In this document: piece by piece, positions 54,303-63,624 of the stretch
How positions within the stretch are numbered: position 1 is the first letter of the stretch
Layout of the letters: the number at the start of each line of letters is the position of its first letter
Assembly (NCBI RefSeq): GCF_024347655.1
Contig: NZ_AP025514.1
Span: forward strand, 2,542,001 to 2,606,000
Origin: Vibrio toranzoniae
Lineage (GTDB): Bacteria; Pseudomonadota; Gammaproteobacteria; Enterobacterales; Vibrionaceae
Direction of reading: 5' to 3'
Length of the DNA: 64,000 nucleotides
Notes under the pieces: model-generated
The model's input: only the letters and a program-made list of their open reading frames with translations
What the model was told of the DNA's origin: nothing
Database searches by the model: none
Position numbers and translations under genes: made by a program

Positions 54303-54749
54303 ATGCCAGAATCTAAGAAAAAAGCGCTAGGCATCCTAGCCATCGCAGGTGTTGAACCGTACCAAGAAAAGCCCGGTGAAGAGTACATGTCACCTGAGCA
54401 AACGGAACATTTTACAAAAATTTTAGCAGCTTGGCGCAACCAGCTCAGGGAAGAAGTTGATCGTACTGTGCACCATATGCAGGATGAAGCGGCGAATTTC
54501 CCAGACCCAGTTGACCGCGCTTCTCAAGAAGAAGAATTCAGCCTAGAGTTACGTAACCGTGACCGTGAGCGTCGTCTTATCAAGAAAATTGAAAAGACAC
54601 TAGACAAGATCGAAGAAGATGATTTCGGCTTCTGTGATTCTTGCGGGATCGAGATTGGCATCCGCCGTCTTGAAGCTCGTCCAACCGCTGACCTTTGTAT
54701 TGACTGTAAAACGCTTGCAGAGATCAAAGAGAAACAGATGCAAGGTTAA
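54303..54749 (+). CDS. dksA: RNA polymerase-binding transcription factor DksA
   Basis: A 148-residue secondary-channel factor that, with ppGpp, turns down rRNA transcription and activates amino-acid promoters. The coiled coil spans about 30-108, with its acidic tip in [14 protein letters not shown] four-Cys zinc finger, C111-C114-C132-C135, follows (CDSCG and CIDC). All key residues are present, so this is a canonical rather than a cysteine-poor DksA. An AGGAGA site lies before the ATG; the gene ends at a strong terminator. Confidence 0.97.
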   Translation: MPESKKKALGILAIAGVEPYQEKPGEEYMSPEQTEHFTKILAAWRNQLREEVDRTVHHMQDEAANFPDPVDRASQEEEFSLELRNRDRERRLIKKIEKTLDKIEEDDFGFCDSCGIEIGIRRLEARPTADLCIDCKTLAEIKEKQMQG

Positions 54750-54766
54750 TTCTTGCGGATGTAAAG

Positions 54767-54791
54767 AAAGGGAGCTTTGGCTCCCTTTTTT
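54767..54791 (+). terminator. dksA terminator
   Basis: AAAGGGAGC (54767-54775) / GCTCCCTTT (54780-54788), tetraloop TTTG, T-run. Confidence 0.92.
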
Positions 54792-54971
54792 GTTGGCCAT
54801 CTCCGTTAAAAATTTCATACACTTGATAGCAAATAGCAGCTTTAAAGCTGAGTTCTATGCATTAAACCGCTAATTCAGCGTCTTAACACGCTAGCCAAAC
54901 GCATTATAACAACTAATTAAACACCTTAAGAACCAGCTACTGCGGTACCATCAGAATTAGGTTATTCACTC

Positions 54972-55871
54972 ATGAATTATATCGGGCGCTTTGCACCATC
55001 ACCGTCAGGTCCTCTTCATTTTGGCTCGCTTGTTGCTGCTCTAGGTAGCTACTTTCAAGCGAAATCTAACCAAGGACAATGGTTAGTTCGTATGGAAGAC
55101 CTTGACCCGCCAAGAGAAATGGCCGGCGCTGCAGACCTCATTCTTAAAACGCTTGAGGCTTACCACCTATTTTGGGATGGCGAAGTCGTCTATCAAAGTC
55201 AGCGTCACAACATGTATCAAGCTCAAATTGATCAATGGGTCGCTGATAAACAAGCCTACTACTGCCGATGCACTCGTAAACAGATAAAAGCCTTAGGCGG
55301 TTTCTATAATGGCCACTGCCGACACGCAGGTTTGATTGATTCAGGTGAGCAAGCGGTGCGCTTGTGTATGGATTTCCCTGTTGAGTCGTTTAATGATGTT
55401 CGTCACGGCTCGATTCAGATACCTAAAGCATTAGCGGAAGAAGACTTCATTATCAAACGCCGAGATGGATTGTTTGCCTATAACTTAGCGGTTGTCCTTG
55501 ATGATATTGAGCAAGGGGTAACAGAAGTCGTAAGAGGGGCGGACTTGATAGAACCAACAGGTCGCCAAATAAGCTTGTACCAAACACTCAAGCAAAAAAC
55601 AGTGAGTTACTTGCACTTACCATTGGCAACCGATGGTTTGGGGAATAAACTGTCAAAACAGAACCATGCCACCGCGATAGATCTCGACAATCCAAAACCA
55701 ACGTTACTCAACGCTATGCGATTCTTAGGTTTTGATATCCCAGCAGCCCTTTTTGAAGCTTCAATGGATGAGATTTTATTGTGGGGCTGCCAGCAATGGC
55801 ACGTCAGTCAATTACCTGATAGTTTACAAAAAGAGCATCGTAATGAGCTCGAAACTAATGGTAAATACTAA
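54972..55871 (+). CDS. gluQ: Glutamyl-Q tRNA(Asp) synthetase
   Basis: A 299-residue GluRS paralogue lacking the anticodon-binding domain, which attaches glutamate to the queuosine of tRNA-Asp. The HIGH-type motif is H16-F-G-S19 and the KMSKS equivalent KLSKQ. A zinc-binding cluster is seen as YYCRCTRKQI and YNGHCRHAG. Size and placement after dksA are standard. It sits about 220 bases beyond dksA, with a terminator between, so it has its own promoter. Confidence 0.95.
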   Translation: MNYIGRFAPSPSGPLHFGSLVAALGSYFQAKSNQGQWLVRMEDLDPPREMAGAADLILKTLEAYHLFWDGEVVYQSQRHNMYQAQIDQWVADKQAYYCRCTRKQIKALGGFYNGHCRHAGLIDSGEQAVRLCMDFPVESFNDVRHGSIQIPKALAEEDFIIKRRDGLFAYNLAVVLDDIEQGVTEVVRGADLIEPTGRQISLYQTLKQKTVSYLHLPLATDGLGNKLSKQNHATAIDLDNPKPTLLNAMRFLGFDIPAALFEASMDEILLWGCQQWHVSQLPDSLQKEHRNELETNGKY

Positions 55872-55995
55872 AAGCGACACATAAAAATGCCATAACCAAC
55901 AGCAGCGGTTAGGCCGATGATGTTCTCAAATGGCTCGCGCTAAGCTATTATTAGCCGCAATTAAACTCTGCACTACCACTTTGGACTAAGAGAAA

Positions 55996-56022
55996 AACAA
56001 AGTTGGCGATACCTACTTTGTT
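55996..56022 (+). promoter_or_regulatory. Hairpin directly upstream of pcnB
   Basis: AACAAAGT (55996-56003) / ACTTTGTT (56015-56022) with an 11-nt loop, ending 8 bases before the pcnB ATG. No Shine-Dalgarno sequence is evident between hairpin and start, so translation may be weak or controlled. Confidence 0.6.
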
Positions 56023-56030
56023 CTAAACTA

Positions 56031-57386
56031 ATGAATACAAACGACAATACCCCAAGCGAACAACGCGGATTCCACGAGTTAGCTCTGAATGTTTATACTC
56101 GCCAAGAGCACAATATTTCACGCAAGCAGATCAGTGACAACGCACTAAAAGTGTTATATCGCCTGAATGGTGCGGGTTTTGACGCGTTTTTAGTCGGTGG
56201 TGGTGTACGCGATATCTTATTAGGCTCTCAGCCGAAAGATTTTGATATTGCGACCAACGCAACGCCAGAACAAATCAAACACCTCTTCAGAAACTGTCGC
56301 CTTATCGGTCGCCGTTTTCGATTAGCCCATATCATGTTTGGCCGAGACATCATTGAAGTAGCGACTTTCCGTGGCCACCACCAGGAGCCATCGAAAAACG
56401 TTTCTGCCCAATCGGAAGAAGGCATGTTGCTACGCGATAACGTGTACGGCAATGTTGATGAAGATGCAGAGCGTCGTGACTTCACTATTAACGCGATGTA
56501 TTACAACATTGCTGATTACAGCATCCACGATTACGCAGGTGGTGTAGAAGATTTAGAAGACAAGCTGATCCGCCTAATCGGCGATCCTGAAACTCGCTAC
56601 CGTGAAGACCCTGTACGTATGTTGCGTGCAATGCGTTTCGCCGCTAAGCTAGACTTCGATATTGAAGAAGACACCGCCGATCCTATTGAAGAACTGGCAC
56701 ATCTTCTCAAAGACATCCCAGCAGCGCGTCTTTACGAAGAATCTCTTAAATTGCTTCAATCAGGTCATGGCTTAGAAACCTACCACCTAATGCGTGAATA
56801 CAACCTCTTCCAGCAGATGTTCCCTGCTGTGGCAGAGCACTTCACTGCCAATTACGACTCTCATACTGAACAGATGCTGGACTTAGTACTCGACTCAACC
56901 GACCTTCGCATCGAAGAAGGTAAACGAGTAAACCCTGCCTTTATGTTTGCAGCAATTCTTTGGTATCCAATGAACAAGCTCGCAGACAAGCTAGTCGCTG
57001 AGCAGGGTATGGCGCACTACGATGCAGTCATGGAAGCGAGCAACATCATTCTTGATCAACAAGTAAAATCTATTGCGATTCCTCGTCGCCATACAGCAAC
57101 CATTCGTGAAGTTTGGCAACTGCAACTACGATTGCCTCGCCGTAATGGTAAACGTGCTGTTCGCCTTATGGAGCTTAATAAGTTCCGTGCAGGCTACGAT
57201 TTCCTAGAAATGCGTGGGGAGATTGAAGGGGGCGAAACCAAAGAGTTAGCGAAATGGTGGGAGCGTTATCAGACCGCAGGTCGCAACATGCGCCAAGCGA
57301 TGGCCAACGACGTAGCAGCGCCCTCAAAATCAGGTCATCGTCGCCGTAAGACTTACCGTAATAAAAAGAGTAAGCAGTCAGAATGA
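56031..57386 (+). CDS. pcnB: Poly(A) polymerase I
   Basis: A 451-residue class II nucleotidyltransferase that adds 3' poly(A) tails and so marks RNA for decay. The head GG signature G56-G-G58 is followed by the metal-binding D70-F-D72 in KDFDIATNA, then RRDFTINAMYYN and the ERxxxE-like GDPETRYREDPVRMLRAMRFAAKLDFD helix. The C-terminus is strongly basic (HRRRKTYRNKKSKQ). The start is uncertain: the ATG at 56031 lacks a clear ribosome binding site, the frame is open a little upstream, and E. coli pcnB is known to use a weak, non-AUG start. It overlaps folK by 4 bases. Confidence 0.95.
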   Translation: MNTNDNTPSEQRGFHELALNVYTRQEHNISRKQISDNALKVLYRLNGAGFDAFLVGGGVRDILLGSQPKDFDIATNATPEQIKHLFRNCRLIGRRFRLAHIMFGRDIIEVATFRGHHQEPSKNVSAQSEEGMLLRDNVYGNVDEDAERRDFTINAMYYNIADYSIHDYAGGVEDLEDKLIRLIGDPETRYREDPVRMLRAMRFAAKLDFDIEEDTADPIEELAHLLKDIPAARLYEESLKLLQSGHGLETYHLMREYNLFQQMFPAVAEHFTANYDSHTEQMLDLVLDSTDLRIEEGKRVNPAFMFAAILWYPMNKLADKLVAEQGMAHYDAVMEASNIILDQQVKSIAIPRRHTATIREVWQLQLRLPRRNGKRAVRLMELNKFRAGYDFLEMRGEIEGGETKELAKWWERYQTAGRNMRQAMANDVAAPSKSGHRRRKTYRNKKSKQSE

Positions 57387-57868
57387 TAACCGCTTACATT
57401 GCGGTCGGCAGCAACCTTGCCGCCCCAGTTAGCCAAGCAAACTTGGCTATCGAAACGCTAAAAAGCCTACCGCGATCAACGTTTATTGCGAGCTCGCAGC
57501 TATATAGTAGCACTCCAATGGGGCCACAAAATCAACCAGACTACATCAACGCGGTAGTGGCAATCCAAACAGAATTAACGCCAATTGAACTGCTTGATTG
57601 CACTCAAAAAATCGAGTTAGAGCAAGGGCGCGTCCGTAAAAACGAGCGTTGGGGGCCAAGAACCTTGGATCTCGACATTGTGCTATACGGCAATGAGGTG
57701 ATCGATTCAGAGCGTTTAACTGTTCCTCATTACGGAATGAAAGAACGAGAGTTTGTTCTCTACCCGCTTGCTGAAATCGCACCAAGTTTACAGCTCCCAG
57801 ATGGGACTGAGCTGACAGACTTACTCAAGTTAGTTGATAAGAACGGGCTCAATGTTTGGCAACAATAG
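57383..57868 (+). CDS. folK: 6-hydroxymethyl-7,8-dihydropterin pyrophosphokinase (HPPK)
   Basis: A 161-residue folate-pathway enzyme transferring pyrophosphate from ATP to the pterin. Signature features include YIAVGSNLAAPVSQ at the N-terminus, then SQLYSSTPMGPQNQPDYINAVV and RWGPRTLDLDIVLYG with the metal-binding Asp pair. It overlaps pcnB by ATGA, giving coupled translation, and panB follows after 22 bases, in the usual pcnB-folK-panB-panC order. Confidence 0.97.
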   Translation: MITAYIAVGSNLAAPVSQANLAIETLKSLPRSTFIASSQLYSSTPMGPQNQPDYINAVVAIQTELTPIELLDCTQKIELEQGRVRKNERWGPRTLDLDIVLYGNEVIDSERLTVPHYGMKEREFVLYPLAEIAPSLQLPDGTELTDLLKLVDKNGLNVWQQ

Positions 57869-57890
57869 TCAAGCGCATTAAGGAAAACCA

Positions 57891-58685
57891 ATGAAAAAAG
57901 TAACCATTAACGACCTTATCAAATGCAAACGTGAAGGCCGTAAATTCGCGACTTCGACAGCTTATGATGCGAGTTTCGCTCAATTGTTCGAAAGCCAAGA
58001 AATGCCAGTCCTGCTTGTCGGCGACTCACTTGGTATGGTACTACAAGGCCATAACGATACTTTACCTGTAACTGTAGAAGATATTGCTTACCATACGCGC
58101 TCAGTGCGTTCTGGTAGCCCAAACTGCCTTCTTATGGCTGATATGCCATTTATGAGCTACTCTACCTCTGAGCAGGCTTGTGAGAGCGCAGCAAGCTTAA
58201 TGCGTGCTGGCGCGAACATGGTAAAAATCGAAGGCGGCAGTTGGTTGGTTGATACTGTTAAGATGCTCACAGAACGTGCTGTACCAGTATGTGCGCACTT
58301 AGGTTTAACACCTCAATCTGTGAACATCTTTGGTGGCTACAAAATACAAGGCCGTGACGATGAGCAGGCCGAAAAAATGCTTGCTGACGCTTTAGCTCTA
58401 CAAAACGCTGGCGCACAAATCGTGCTACTTGAATGTGTCCCGGCTTCATTGGCAAAACGAATTACTGAAGCTTGTGACGTACCCGTTATTGGTATTGGGG
58501 CAGGTAATGTTACCGATGGGCAAATCCTAGTAATGCATGACATGTTCGGTATCTCTGCGAACTACATGCCGAAATTCTCTAAGAACTTCTTAGCCGAAAC
58601 GGGTGACATGCGAAAAGCAGTTGCACTGTACAAAGAAGAAGTAGAGAGTGCGCGTTTCCCTGATGACGCTCATACAATCGCTTAG
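57891..58685 (+). CDS. panB: 3-methyl-2-oxobutanoate hydroxymethyltransferase (PanB)
   Basis: A 264-residue decameric enzyme making ketopantoate from alpha-ketoisovalerate and methylene-tetrahydrofolate, the first committed step to pantothenate. Key segments [30 protein letters not shown] and [23 protein letters not shown] are typical, including the Mg2+-binding Asp residues. The ribosome binding site AAGGAAA precedes ATG. Confidence 0.97.
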   Translation: MKKVTINDLIKCKREGRKFATSTAYDASFAQLFESQEMPVLLVGDSLGMVLQGHNDTLPVTVEDIAYHTRSVRSGSPNCLLMADMPFMSYSTSEQACESAASLMRAGANMVKIEGGSWLVDTVKMLTERAVPVCAHLGLTPQSVNIFGGYKIQGRDDEQAEKMLADALALQNAGAQIVLLECVPASLAKRITEACDVPVIGIGAGNVTDGQILVMHDMFGISANYMPKFSKNFLAETGDMRKAVALYKEEVESARFPDDAHTIA

Positions 58686-58693
58686 GAATAACT

Positions 58694-59584
58694 ATGCAAA
58701 CTTTTGCTGAAATAGCGGCTCTTCGTGAGCAGATTAAACAGTTTAAGCGTGATGGACGCACAATAGCTTTTGTACCAACAATGGGGAACCTACATGAAGG
58801 CCACCTTACCCTGGTAAAGAAAGCGCGTGAATTAGCTGATATTGTTGTGGTTAGCATTTTTGTTAACCCAATGCAGTTTGACCGTGCCGACGATCTAAAC
58901 AACTACCCTCGAACGTTAGAAGCTGATCTAAGTAAACTAACCGGGGAAGGCGTTGAGCTTGTGTTTACTCCTACTCCAGAAGTAATGTATCCAGAGGGCC
59001 TAGATAAACAAACATTTATCGAAGTTCCGGGCCTATCACACATGCTTGAGGGCGCTTCTCGCCCAGGGCATTTTCGCGGTGTCGCGACAATTGTGACTAA
59101 GCTATTTAATGTTGTTCAGCCAGATTTTGCATGCTTCGGCGAGAAAGACTTCCAGCAACTTGCTGTCATTCGCCAGATGACGACTGACTTAGCGTTAGAC
59201 ATTGAGGTTGTGGGTGTCGCGACTGTTCGTGAAATGGACGGTTTGGCAATGAGCTCTCGCAATAGCAATCTCACTATGGATGAGCGCCAACGCGCACCTG
59301 TTCTAGCGCGCACCATGCGTTGGATCAGCAGTGCAATTCGTGGAGGTCGTGATGATTACGCATCAGTGATTGAAGATGCAACAGATCAGCTTCGCGCTGC
59401 CGATCTGCAACCAGATGAGATCTTCATTTGTGATGCCAAGACTCTGCAAGCCATCACTTCAGAATCAACTCAAGCAGTGATTCTTATGTCAGCTTTCCTA
59501 GGTAAGACTCGTCTTATCGACAACCAAGTTTTTGATTTGGTAACGGAAACGAAAGAAGAAGTGAAAGAAGAAACGGCTGAGTAA
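58694..59584 (+). CDS. panC: Pantothenate synthetase (PanC)
   Basis: A 296-residue enzyme that joins pantoate and beta-alanine via pantoyl adenylate. The HIGH-like motif is H34-E-G-H37 in [14 protein letters not shown], and the KMSKS-like AMSSRNS ([11 protein letters not shown]) is present. It begins 8 bases after panB with GGAATA upstream. The C-terminal tail is acidic (about 285-296, many Glu), longer than in E. coli. It ends at a bidirectional terminator shared with yadH. Confidence 0.97.
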   Translation: MQTFAEIAALREQIKQFKRDGRTIAFVPTMGNLHEGHLTLVKKARELADIVVVSIFVNPMQFDRADDLNNYPRTLEADLSKLTGEGVELVFTPTPEVMYPEGLDKQTFIEVPGLSHMLEGASRPGHFRGVATIVTKLFNVVQPDFACFGEKDFQQLAVIRQMTTDLALDIEVVGVATVREMDGLAMSSRNSNLTMDERQRAPVLARTMRWISSAIRGGRDDYASVIEDATDQLRAADLQPDEIFICDAKTLQAITSESTQAVILMSAFLGKTRLIDNQVFDLVTETKEEVKEETAE

Positions 59585-59647
59585 TCGCGTTTTTCTCTTT
59601 AAGTAAACCAGCTCCTAGCGCAAAGCAAAAGCACAAACGGAAAAATC

Positions 59648-59677
59648 AAAAAAGGTCGATGTAATATCGACCTTTTT
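59648..59677. terminator. Bidirectional terminator between panC and yadH
   Basis: GGTCGAT (59654-59660) / ATCGACC (59666-59672), with A- and T-runs on either side. It serves both convergent operons. Confidence 0.9.
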
Positions 59678-59713
59678 CTTTGTCTGTTATTCAGGGTAAC
59701 CAGTTATTTACTA

Positions 59714-60484
59714 CTAACTACGTAAGCCGATACCTTTCGTCACTAGGTAATGTGCGATGCCATACAGCACCACGATAAACACACCTAAAACGCCAAACGA
59801 CGTCACAATACCCACATCAGATACACCTAGAAAGCCATATCGAAATGCGTTTACCATATACACGATCGGGTTCAGTTTGGACACACCTTGCCAGAATTCA
59901 GGCAGTAAACTGATCGAGTAGAATACACCACCAAGGTAAGTAAGAGGTGTCAAAATAAACGTTGGAATGATAGATATATCATCGAATGTGCGCGCAAATA
60001 CCGCATTAATCAAGCCACCCAGAGCGAACACTACCGACGTTAAAAATACCGTCGCAATGATCACCCCCCAATGCTCAACTTGGAGGTCGACAAAGAACAG
60101 TGATACGAAGGTTACGATAGTACCCACTAACAAACCACGAACCACGCCGCCCATCACGAAACCGGCGATAATCACGTAGTTAGGAACAGGTGCGACAAGC
60201 AGCTCTTCAATGTTCTTTTGGAACTTTGCACTAAAGAACGAGGATGCCACATTTGAATATGAGTTGGTGATCACCGACATCATGATCAGACCCGGCACAA
60301 TATATTCCATGTAACTAAAACCGTTCATTTCACCAATACGGGCACCGATAAGGTTGCCAAAAATAATGAAATACAGCGTCATGGTAATCGCAGGCGGTAC
60401 CAATGTTTGAACCCAGATACGCGTAAAACGGTTGATCTCTTTGGTCAACAAGCTGCAAAAAGCTGTCCAATATAGGCTGTACAT
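59714..60484 (-). CDS. yadH: ABC-2 type transporter permease YadH
   Basis: A 256-residue inner-membrane permease of the ABC-2 exporter family with six helices (about 25-45, 60-80, 105-135, 140-165, 172-190, 225-245). The N-terminus MYSLYWTAFCSLLTKEINRFTRIW matches YadH-type proteins. I place the start at 60484 because GAGGGGAG precedes it and the length then equals the E. coli protein; an earlier ATG at 60508 lies inside the ATPase gene. It couples with yadG. The substrate is unknown. Confidence 0.93.
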   Translation of the reverse strand: MYSLYWTAFCSLLTKEINRFTRIWVQTLVPPAITMTLYFIIFGNLIGARIGEMNGFSYMEYIVPGLIMMSVITNSYSNVASSFFSAKFQKNIEELLVAPVPNYVIIAGFVMGGVVRGLLVGTIVTFVSLFFVDLQVEHWGVIIATVFLTSVVFALGGLINAVFARTFDDISIIPTFILTPLTYLGGVFYSISLLPEFWQGVSKLNPIVYMVNAFRYGFLGVSDVGIVTSFGVLGVFIVVLYGIAHYLVTKGIGLRS

Positions 60485-60485
60485 A

Positions 60486-61403
60486 TTATTTACTCCCCTC
60501 ACGGACAATACTCACAAATAGCTCTTCTAAACGATTCGCTTTGTTGCGCATAGAGAGGACTTTAACCTGTTGCTCGCTCAATTGAGCAAAGATCGTATTC
60601 AAACCTAGGTTCTTGTCGACTTCGATTTCTAGCGAGCCATTCATCATCACTTGGCTATTAACACCTTCCACTTTAGGTTCAGCCGTGCCCTCTTCGAGAT
60701 CAAAAATAAAGGTCTCTGCACTCAATTTACCAAGCAGTGCCTTCATCGTTGTATTCTCAATGAGCTCGCCACGATTGATGATACCGATATTGCGACACAA
60801 CATTTCCGCTTCTTCTAGGTAGTGCGTGGTCAAGATAATAGTAATGCCTTGCTTCTTATTTATCTCTTGCAAGAATTCCCACATTGAACGACGCAGTTCT
60901 ATATCAACGCCAGCTGTTGGCTCATCCAAAATCAACAACTGTGGTTCATGCATTAAAGCACGTGCGATCATCAAACGGCGCTTCATGCCACCAGACAAGT
61001 TACGCGCACGTTCGCTACGTTTTTCCCACAAATCCAACTGAGATAAGTACTTTTTCGCTCGCTCTTTCGCCAATGCTTTTGGCACGCCGTAATAACCCGC
61101 TTGTTGCAGCACGATCTGTTCAACGGTCTCAAACGGGTTAAAGTTAAACTCTTGAGGCACAAGGCCTAAGTTCAGCTTCGCCAACTCTAGATCGGTATCA
61201 ATGTCGTAGCCGAATACTTTGACCTGACCTGAAGTCTTGTTAACAAGAGAGGAGATAACGCCAATTGTGGTTGATTTCCCTGCACCATTTGGACCAAGTA
61301 GTGCGTAAAAGTCGCCTTTTTCTACTTGCAAACTAACGCCCTTCAGAGCCTCGAAGCCCCCAGCATAAGTTTTTCTTAATTGCTCAATTTCTAATGCATA
61401 CAT
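60486..61403 (-). CDS. yadG: ABC transporter ATP-binding protein YadG
   Basis: A 305-residue exporter ATPase. Walker A is GPNGAGKST, the signature LSGGMKRR, Walker B LLILDEPTAGVD, with the switch His in TTHYLEEA. A C-terminal regulatory stretch (about 215-305) follows, as in DrrA/CcmA-type proteins. It is the first gene of the yadGH pair; the stop codon is one base before the yadH start. Its cargo is unknown; the unit is widely conserved next to the pan genes and can. Confidence 0.94.
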   Translation of the reverse strand: MYALEIEQLRKTYAGGFEALKGVSLQVEKGDFYALLGPNGAGKSTTIGVISSLVNKTSGQVKVFGYDIDTDLELAKLNLGLVPQEFNFNPFETVEQIVLQQAGYYGVPKALAKERAKKYLSQLDLWEKRSERARNLSGGMKRRLMIARALMHEPQLLILDEPTAGVDIELRRSMWEFLQEINKKQGITIILTTHYLEEAEMLCRNIGIINRGELIENTTMKALLGKLSAETFIFDLEEGTAEPKVEGVNSQVMMNGSLEIEVDKNLGLNTIFAQLSEQQVKVLSMRNKANRLEELFVSIVREGSK

Positions 61404-61706
61404 AGAGATAGACTGCCATTTGCTATAGATAGATGTGGTTAGCCGCGCATGAGGAAAAGTGTAAAGCTTTAAGCGAACAGGTTGAAACTAAACCTGACTT
61501 GTCTGCACGGCCATTTTGCAAACAAGTCTATCGTTGAATTACGATGAATACAAATATCGATTATCCGTTTCTTTTGAAAGCTTGATAGTTTTTGTACTCT
61601 ATAAAAATAAAAATGCCGCTAAGTCATTCACTTAACGGCACTCATGCCGATGAGTCGATGCTGAACAACAGCTTAAAACCAATCGAGTAATGAGGTCGAT
61701 TTAGGC
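61404..61706. other. Intergenic region between yadG and sulP genes
   Basis: About 300 bases without a gene. It holds the sulP terminator (61609-61640) and presumably the yadG promoter near 61404-61500, of which I can pick out no convincing -35/-10. Confidence 0.5.
61609..61640 (-). terminator. SulP gene terminator
   Basis: TGCCGCTAAGT (61614-61624) / ACTTAACGGCA (61630-61640), one mismatch, followed on the minus strand by TTTATTTTTAT. Confidence 0.82.
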
Positions 61707-63380
61707 TTAGACAGATTCAAATTGATGTTCATCCCTATCAACATAGCTTGTTGCCGCCGTCAGTGCTTCGTATCTAAATCGATAAGTATTGGATTCAGGT
61801 ACCAAATCAAGTACGTGAAACTTCTCTAATTGTTGACGGGTATTCTCATTAGGACACAGCAGGTATACTTCGCACTGTGCATCTAAAGCATCTTTAATCG
61901 CATTTTCTAGAGCAAGTCCGACCGTTACATCAATCATAGGCACGTCCGTGAGATCTAAGATCATCACTTCATAATCAGAGATGCTTGAATGCTGACGTGA
62001 AATAGCCTTTGAAACACTAAAGATCATTGGGCCAGAAAGATAGAAAAACAACACCTTCCCGTTAGCACTATCTAGCAGTTGACGTTCGCTATCTGTCAGC
62101 GGAATGTCCTCTTCATCATCACCATCACTGATGGCCTTAACTTGCCGAGCTTGCTCTCTGCTTAATCTTTCGATAATCAAGATATTCGAGATAAACACAC
62201 CAAGTCCAACGGCAATAATCAAGTCAACAAAAACGGTTAGCAGCATCACACCGTACATCACGCCCATACCTGTGTAACTCACCTTATGTGCCCGCTGAAT
62301 GAAACTCCAATCGAGGATGTTGAAGCCCACATACATGGCGATGCCAGCCAGTACCGCCATAGGAATCGGCTCGGTTAAGCCACCCGCGACCAATACCACC
62401 AACGCCAACACTAAGGCACGAATAACACCAGATAACGGAGAACGTGCACCGACCTGAATGTTGGTTACGGTTCCCATGGTGGCACCCGCACCAGGCAATG
62501 CTCCGAATAGACCAGAAAGCATATTAGCGATGCCTTGCCCTCTAAGTTCCTTGTCGGAATCGTGCTCTTTACGTGTCAGTGAGTCTCCGATCACCGCGGT
62601 AAGAAGCGTATCAATACAACCAAGAGTACCAAGCACCAAGGCATCAATAACCATAGTGGTAAATTGATCAGGGCTAATGGTAGGAATAACTAATGAAGGT
62701 AAACCCGCCGGGATTTCACCAATACGGCGGATAGAGTCAGTGTCGAAAATGATAACCGATAAAAGAGTTACAACAACTAACGCAACCAGTTGTGCTGGCA
62801 CATACTTACGATACTTTGCAGGGAAGCCAAAGAGAATGCCGAGCGTCAACGCACCTAGAAACAATTCGCTGACTTTTAAATTAGCCAACGTATCAGGAAG
62901 CACAGAGAGAGTGCCCATCACTCCACCAGATGGAGCGGCGTGCCCTAATAATGGCGAAAGCTGTAAGATAATCAGAATAACGCCGATGCCCGACATAAAT
63001 CCGGAAATTACGCTATATGGCATCAAAGTAACGTATTTTCCGAGCTTTAGTGTCCCGAGTAATATCTGAAATGCCCCCGCCATCATAACGACTGTGAAGG
63101 TCATTGCCATTCCTGTTTCAGGGTACTTGGCCACCATACTCGTCATCACGGCCGTCATGATTACCGTCATTGGTCCGGTTGGCTCTGATATCAAACTACT
63201 CGAACCGCCAAACAGCGCCGCAAACAAACCGACCATGATAGCGCCCCACAGACCAGCTTCAGCCCCCGCACCAGAAGCTACACCAAATGCCAACGCTAAA
63301 GGTAGTGAGATGATGGCGGTTGTCACACCACCAAACATATCCCCTTTGAGGTTGATATCCGTAAAACGACTTCCAAACAA
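61707..63380 (-). CDS. SulP-family anion transporter (possible bicarbonate transporter)
   Basis: A 557-residue SLC26/SulP transporter: about 14 membrane helices (about 12-420) and a C-terminal STAS domain (about 440-545, with VLFFYLSGPMIFSVSKAI and DYEVMILDLTDVPMIDVTVGLALENAI). The start is a TTG at 63380 with AAGG upstream, giving MFGSRFTDINLKGDMFGGVTTAI. Family members carry sulfate, bicarbonate or dicarboxylates. Because a beta-carbonic anhydrase is encoded divergently 244 bases away, bicarbonate is the more attractive guess, but the sequence alone does not settle it. Confidence 0.88.
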   Translation of the reverse strand: MFGSRFTDINLKGDMFGGVTTAIISLPLALAFGVASGAGAEAGLWGAIMVGLFAALFGGSSSLISEPTGPMTVIMTAVMTSMVAKYPETGMAMTFTVVMMAGAFQILLGTLKLGKYVTLMPYSVISGFMSGIGVILIILQLSPLLGHAAPSGGVMGTLSVLPDTLANLKVSELFLGALTLGILFGFPAKYRKYVPAQLVALVVVTLLSVIIFDTDSIRRIGEIPAGLPSLVIPTISPDQFTTMVIDALVLGTLGCIDTLLTAVIGDSLTRKEHDSDKELRGQGIANMLSGLFGALPGAGATMGTVTNIQVGARSPLSGVIRALVLALVVLVAGGLTEPIPMAVLAGIAMYVGFNILDWSFIQRAHKVSYTGMGVMYGVMLLTVFVDLIIAVGLGVFISNILIIERLSREQARQVKAISDGDDEEDIPLTDSERQLLDSANGKVLFFYLSGPMIFSVSKAISRQHSSISDYEVMILDLTDVPMIDVTVGLALENAIKDALDAQCEVYLLCPNENTRQQLEKFHVLDLVPESNTYRFRYEALTAATSYVDRDEHQFESV

Positions 63381-63624
63381 AATACACCTTCCCGATGATG
63401 AAATGACAAACCTTATAACTTCAGCAAATGAGTTACTCGCACAGAAAGTGTTAATTTAATCACATTATTCATGCCTTATAACCAAATCAAAGCTTCTAAG
63501 CTAAGTTAATAAATTTAACGACTAGAACACGTCAGATGAGCACTATTTGACACAGTTTTTACAAGATTGAATTTGTAACATTGTGTATAGTTGTGATTCT
63601 TAATTAAGGGATGTAAGACGCAAA

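Noticed and set aside
62677..63459. Plus-strand ORFs opposite the SulP gene
   Set aside because: They are antisense shadows of a membrane protein gene and show no independent features.
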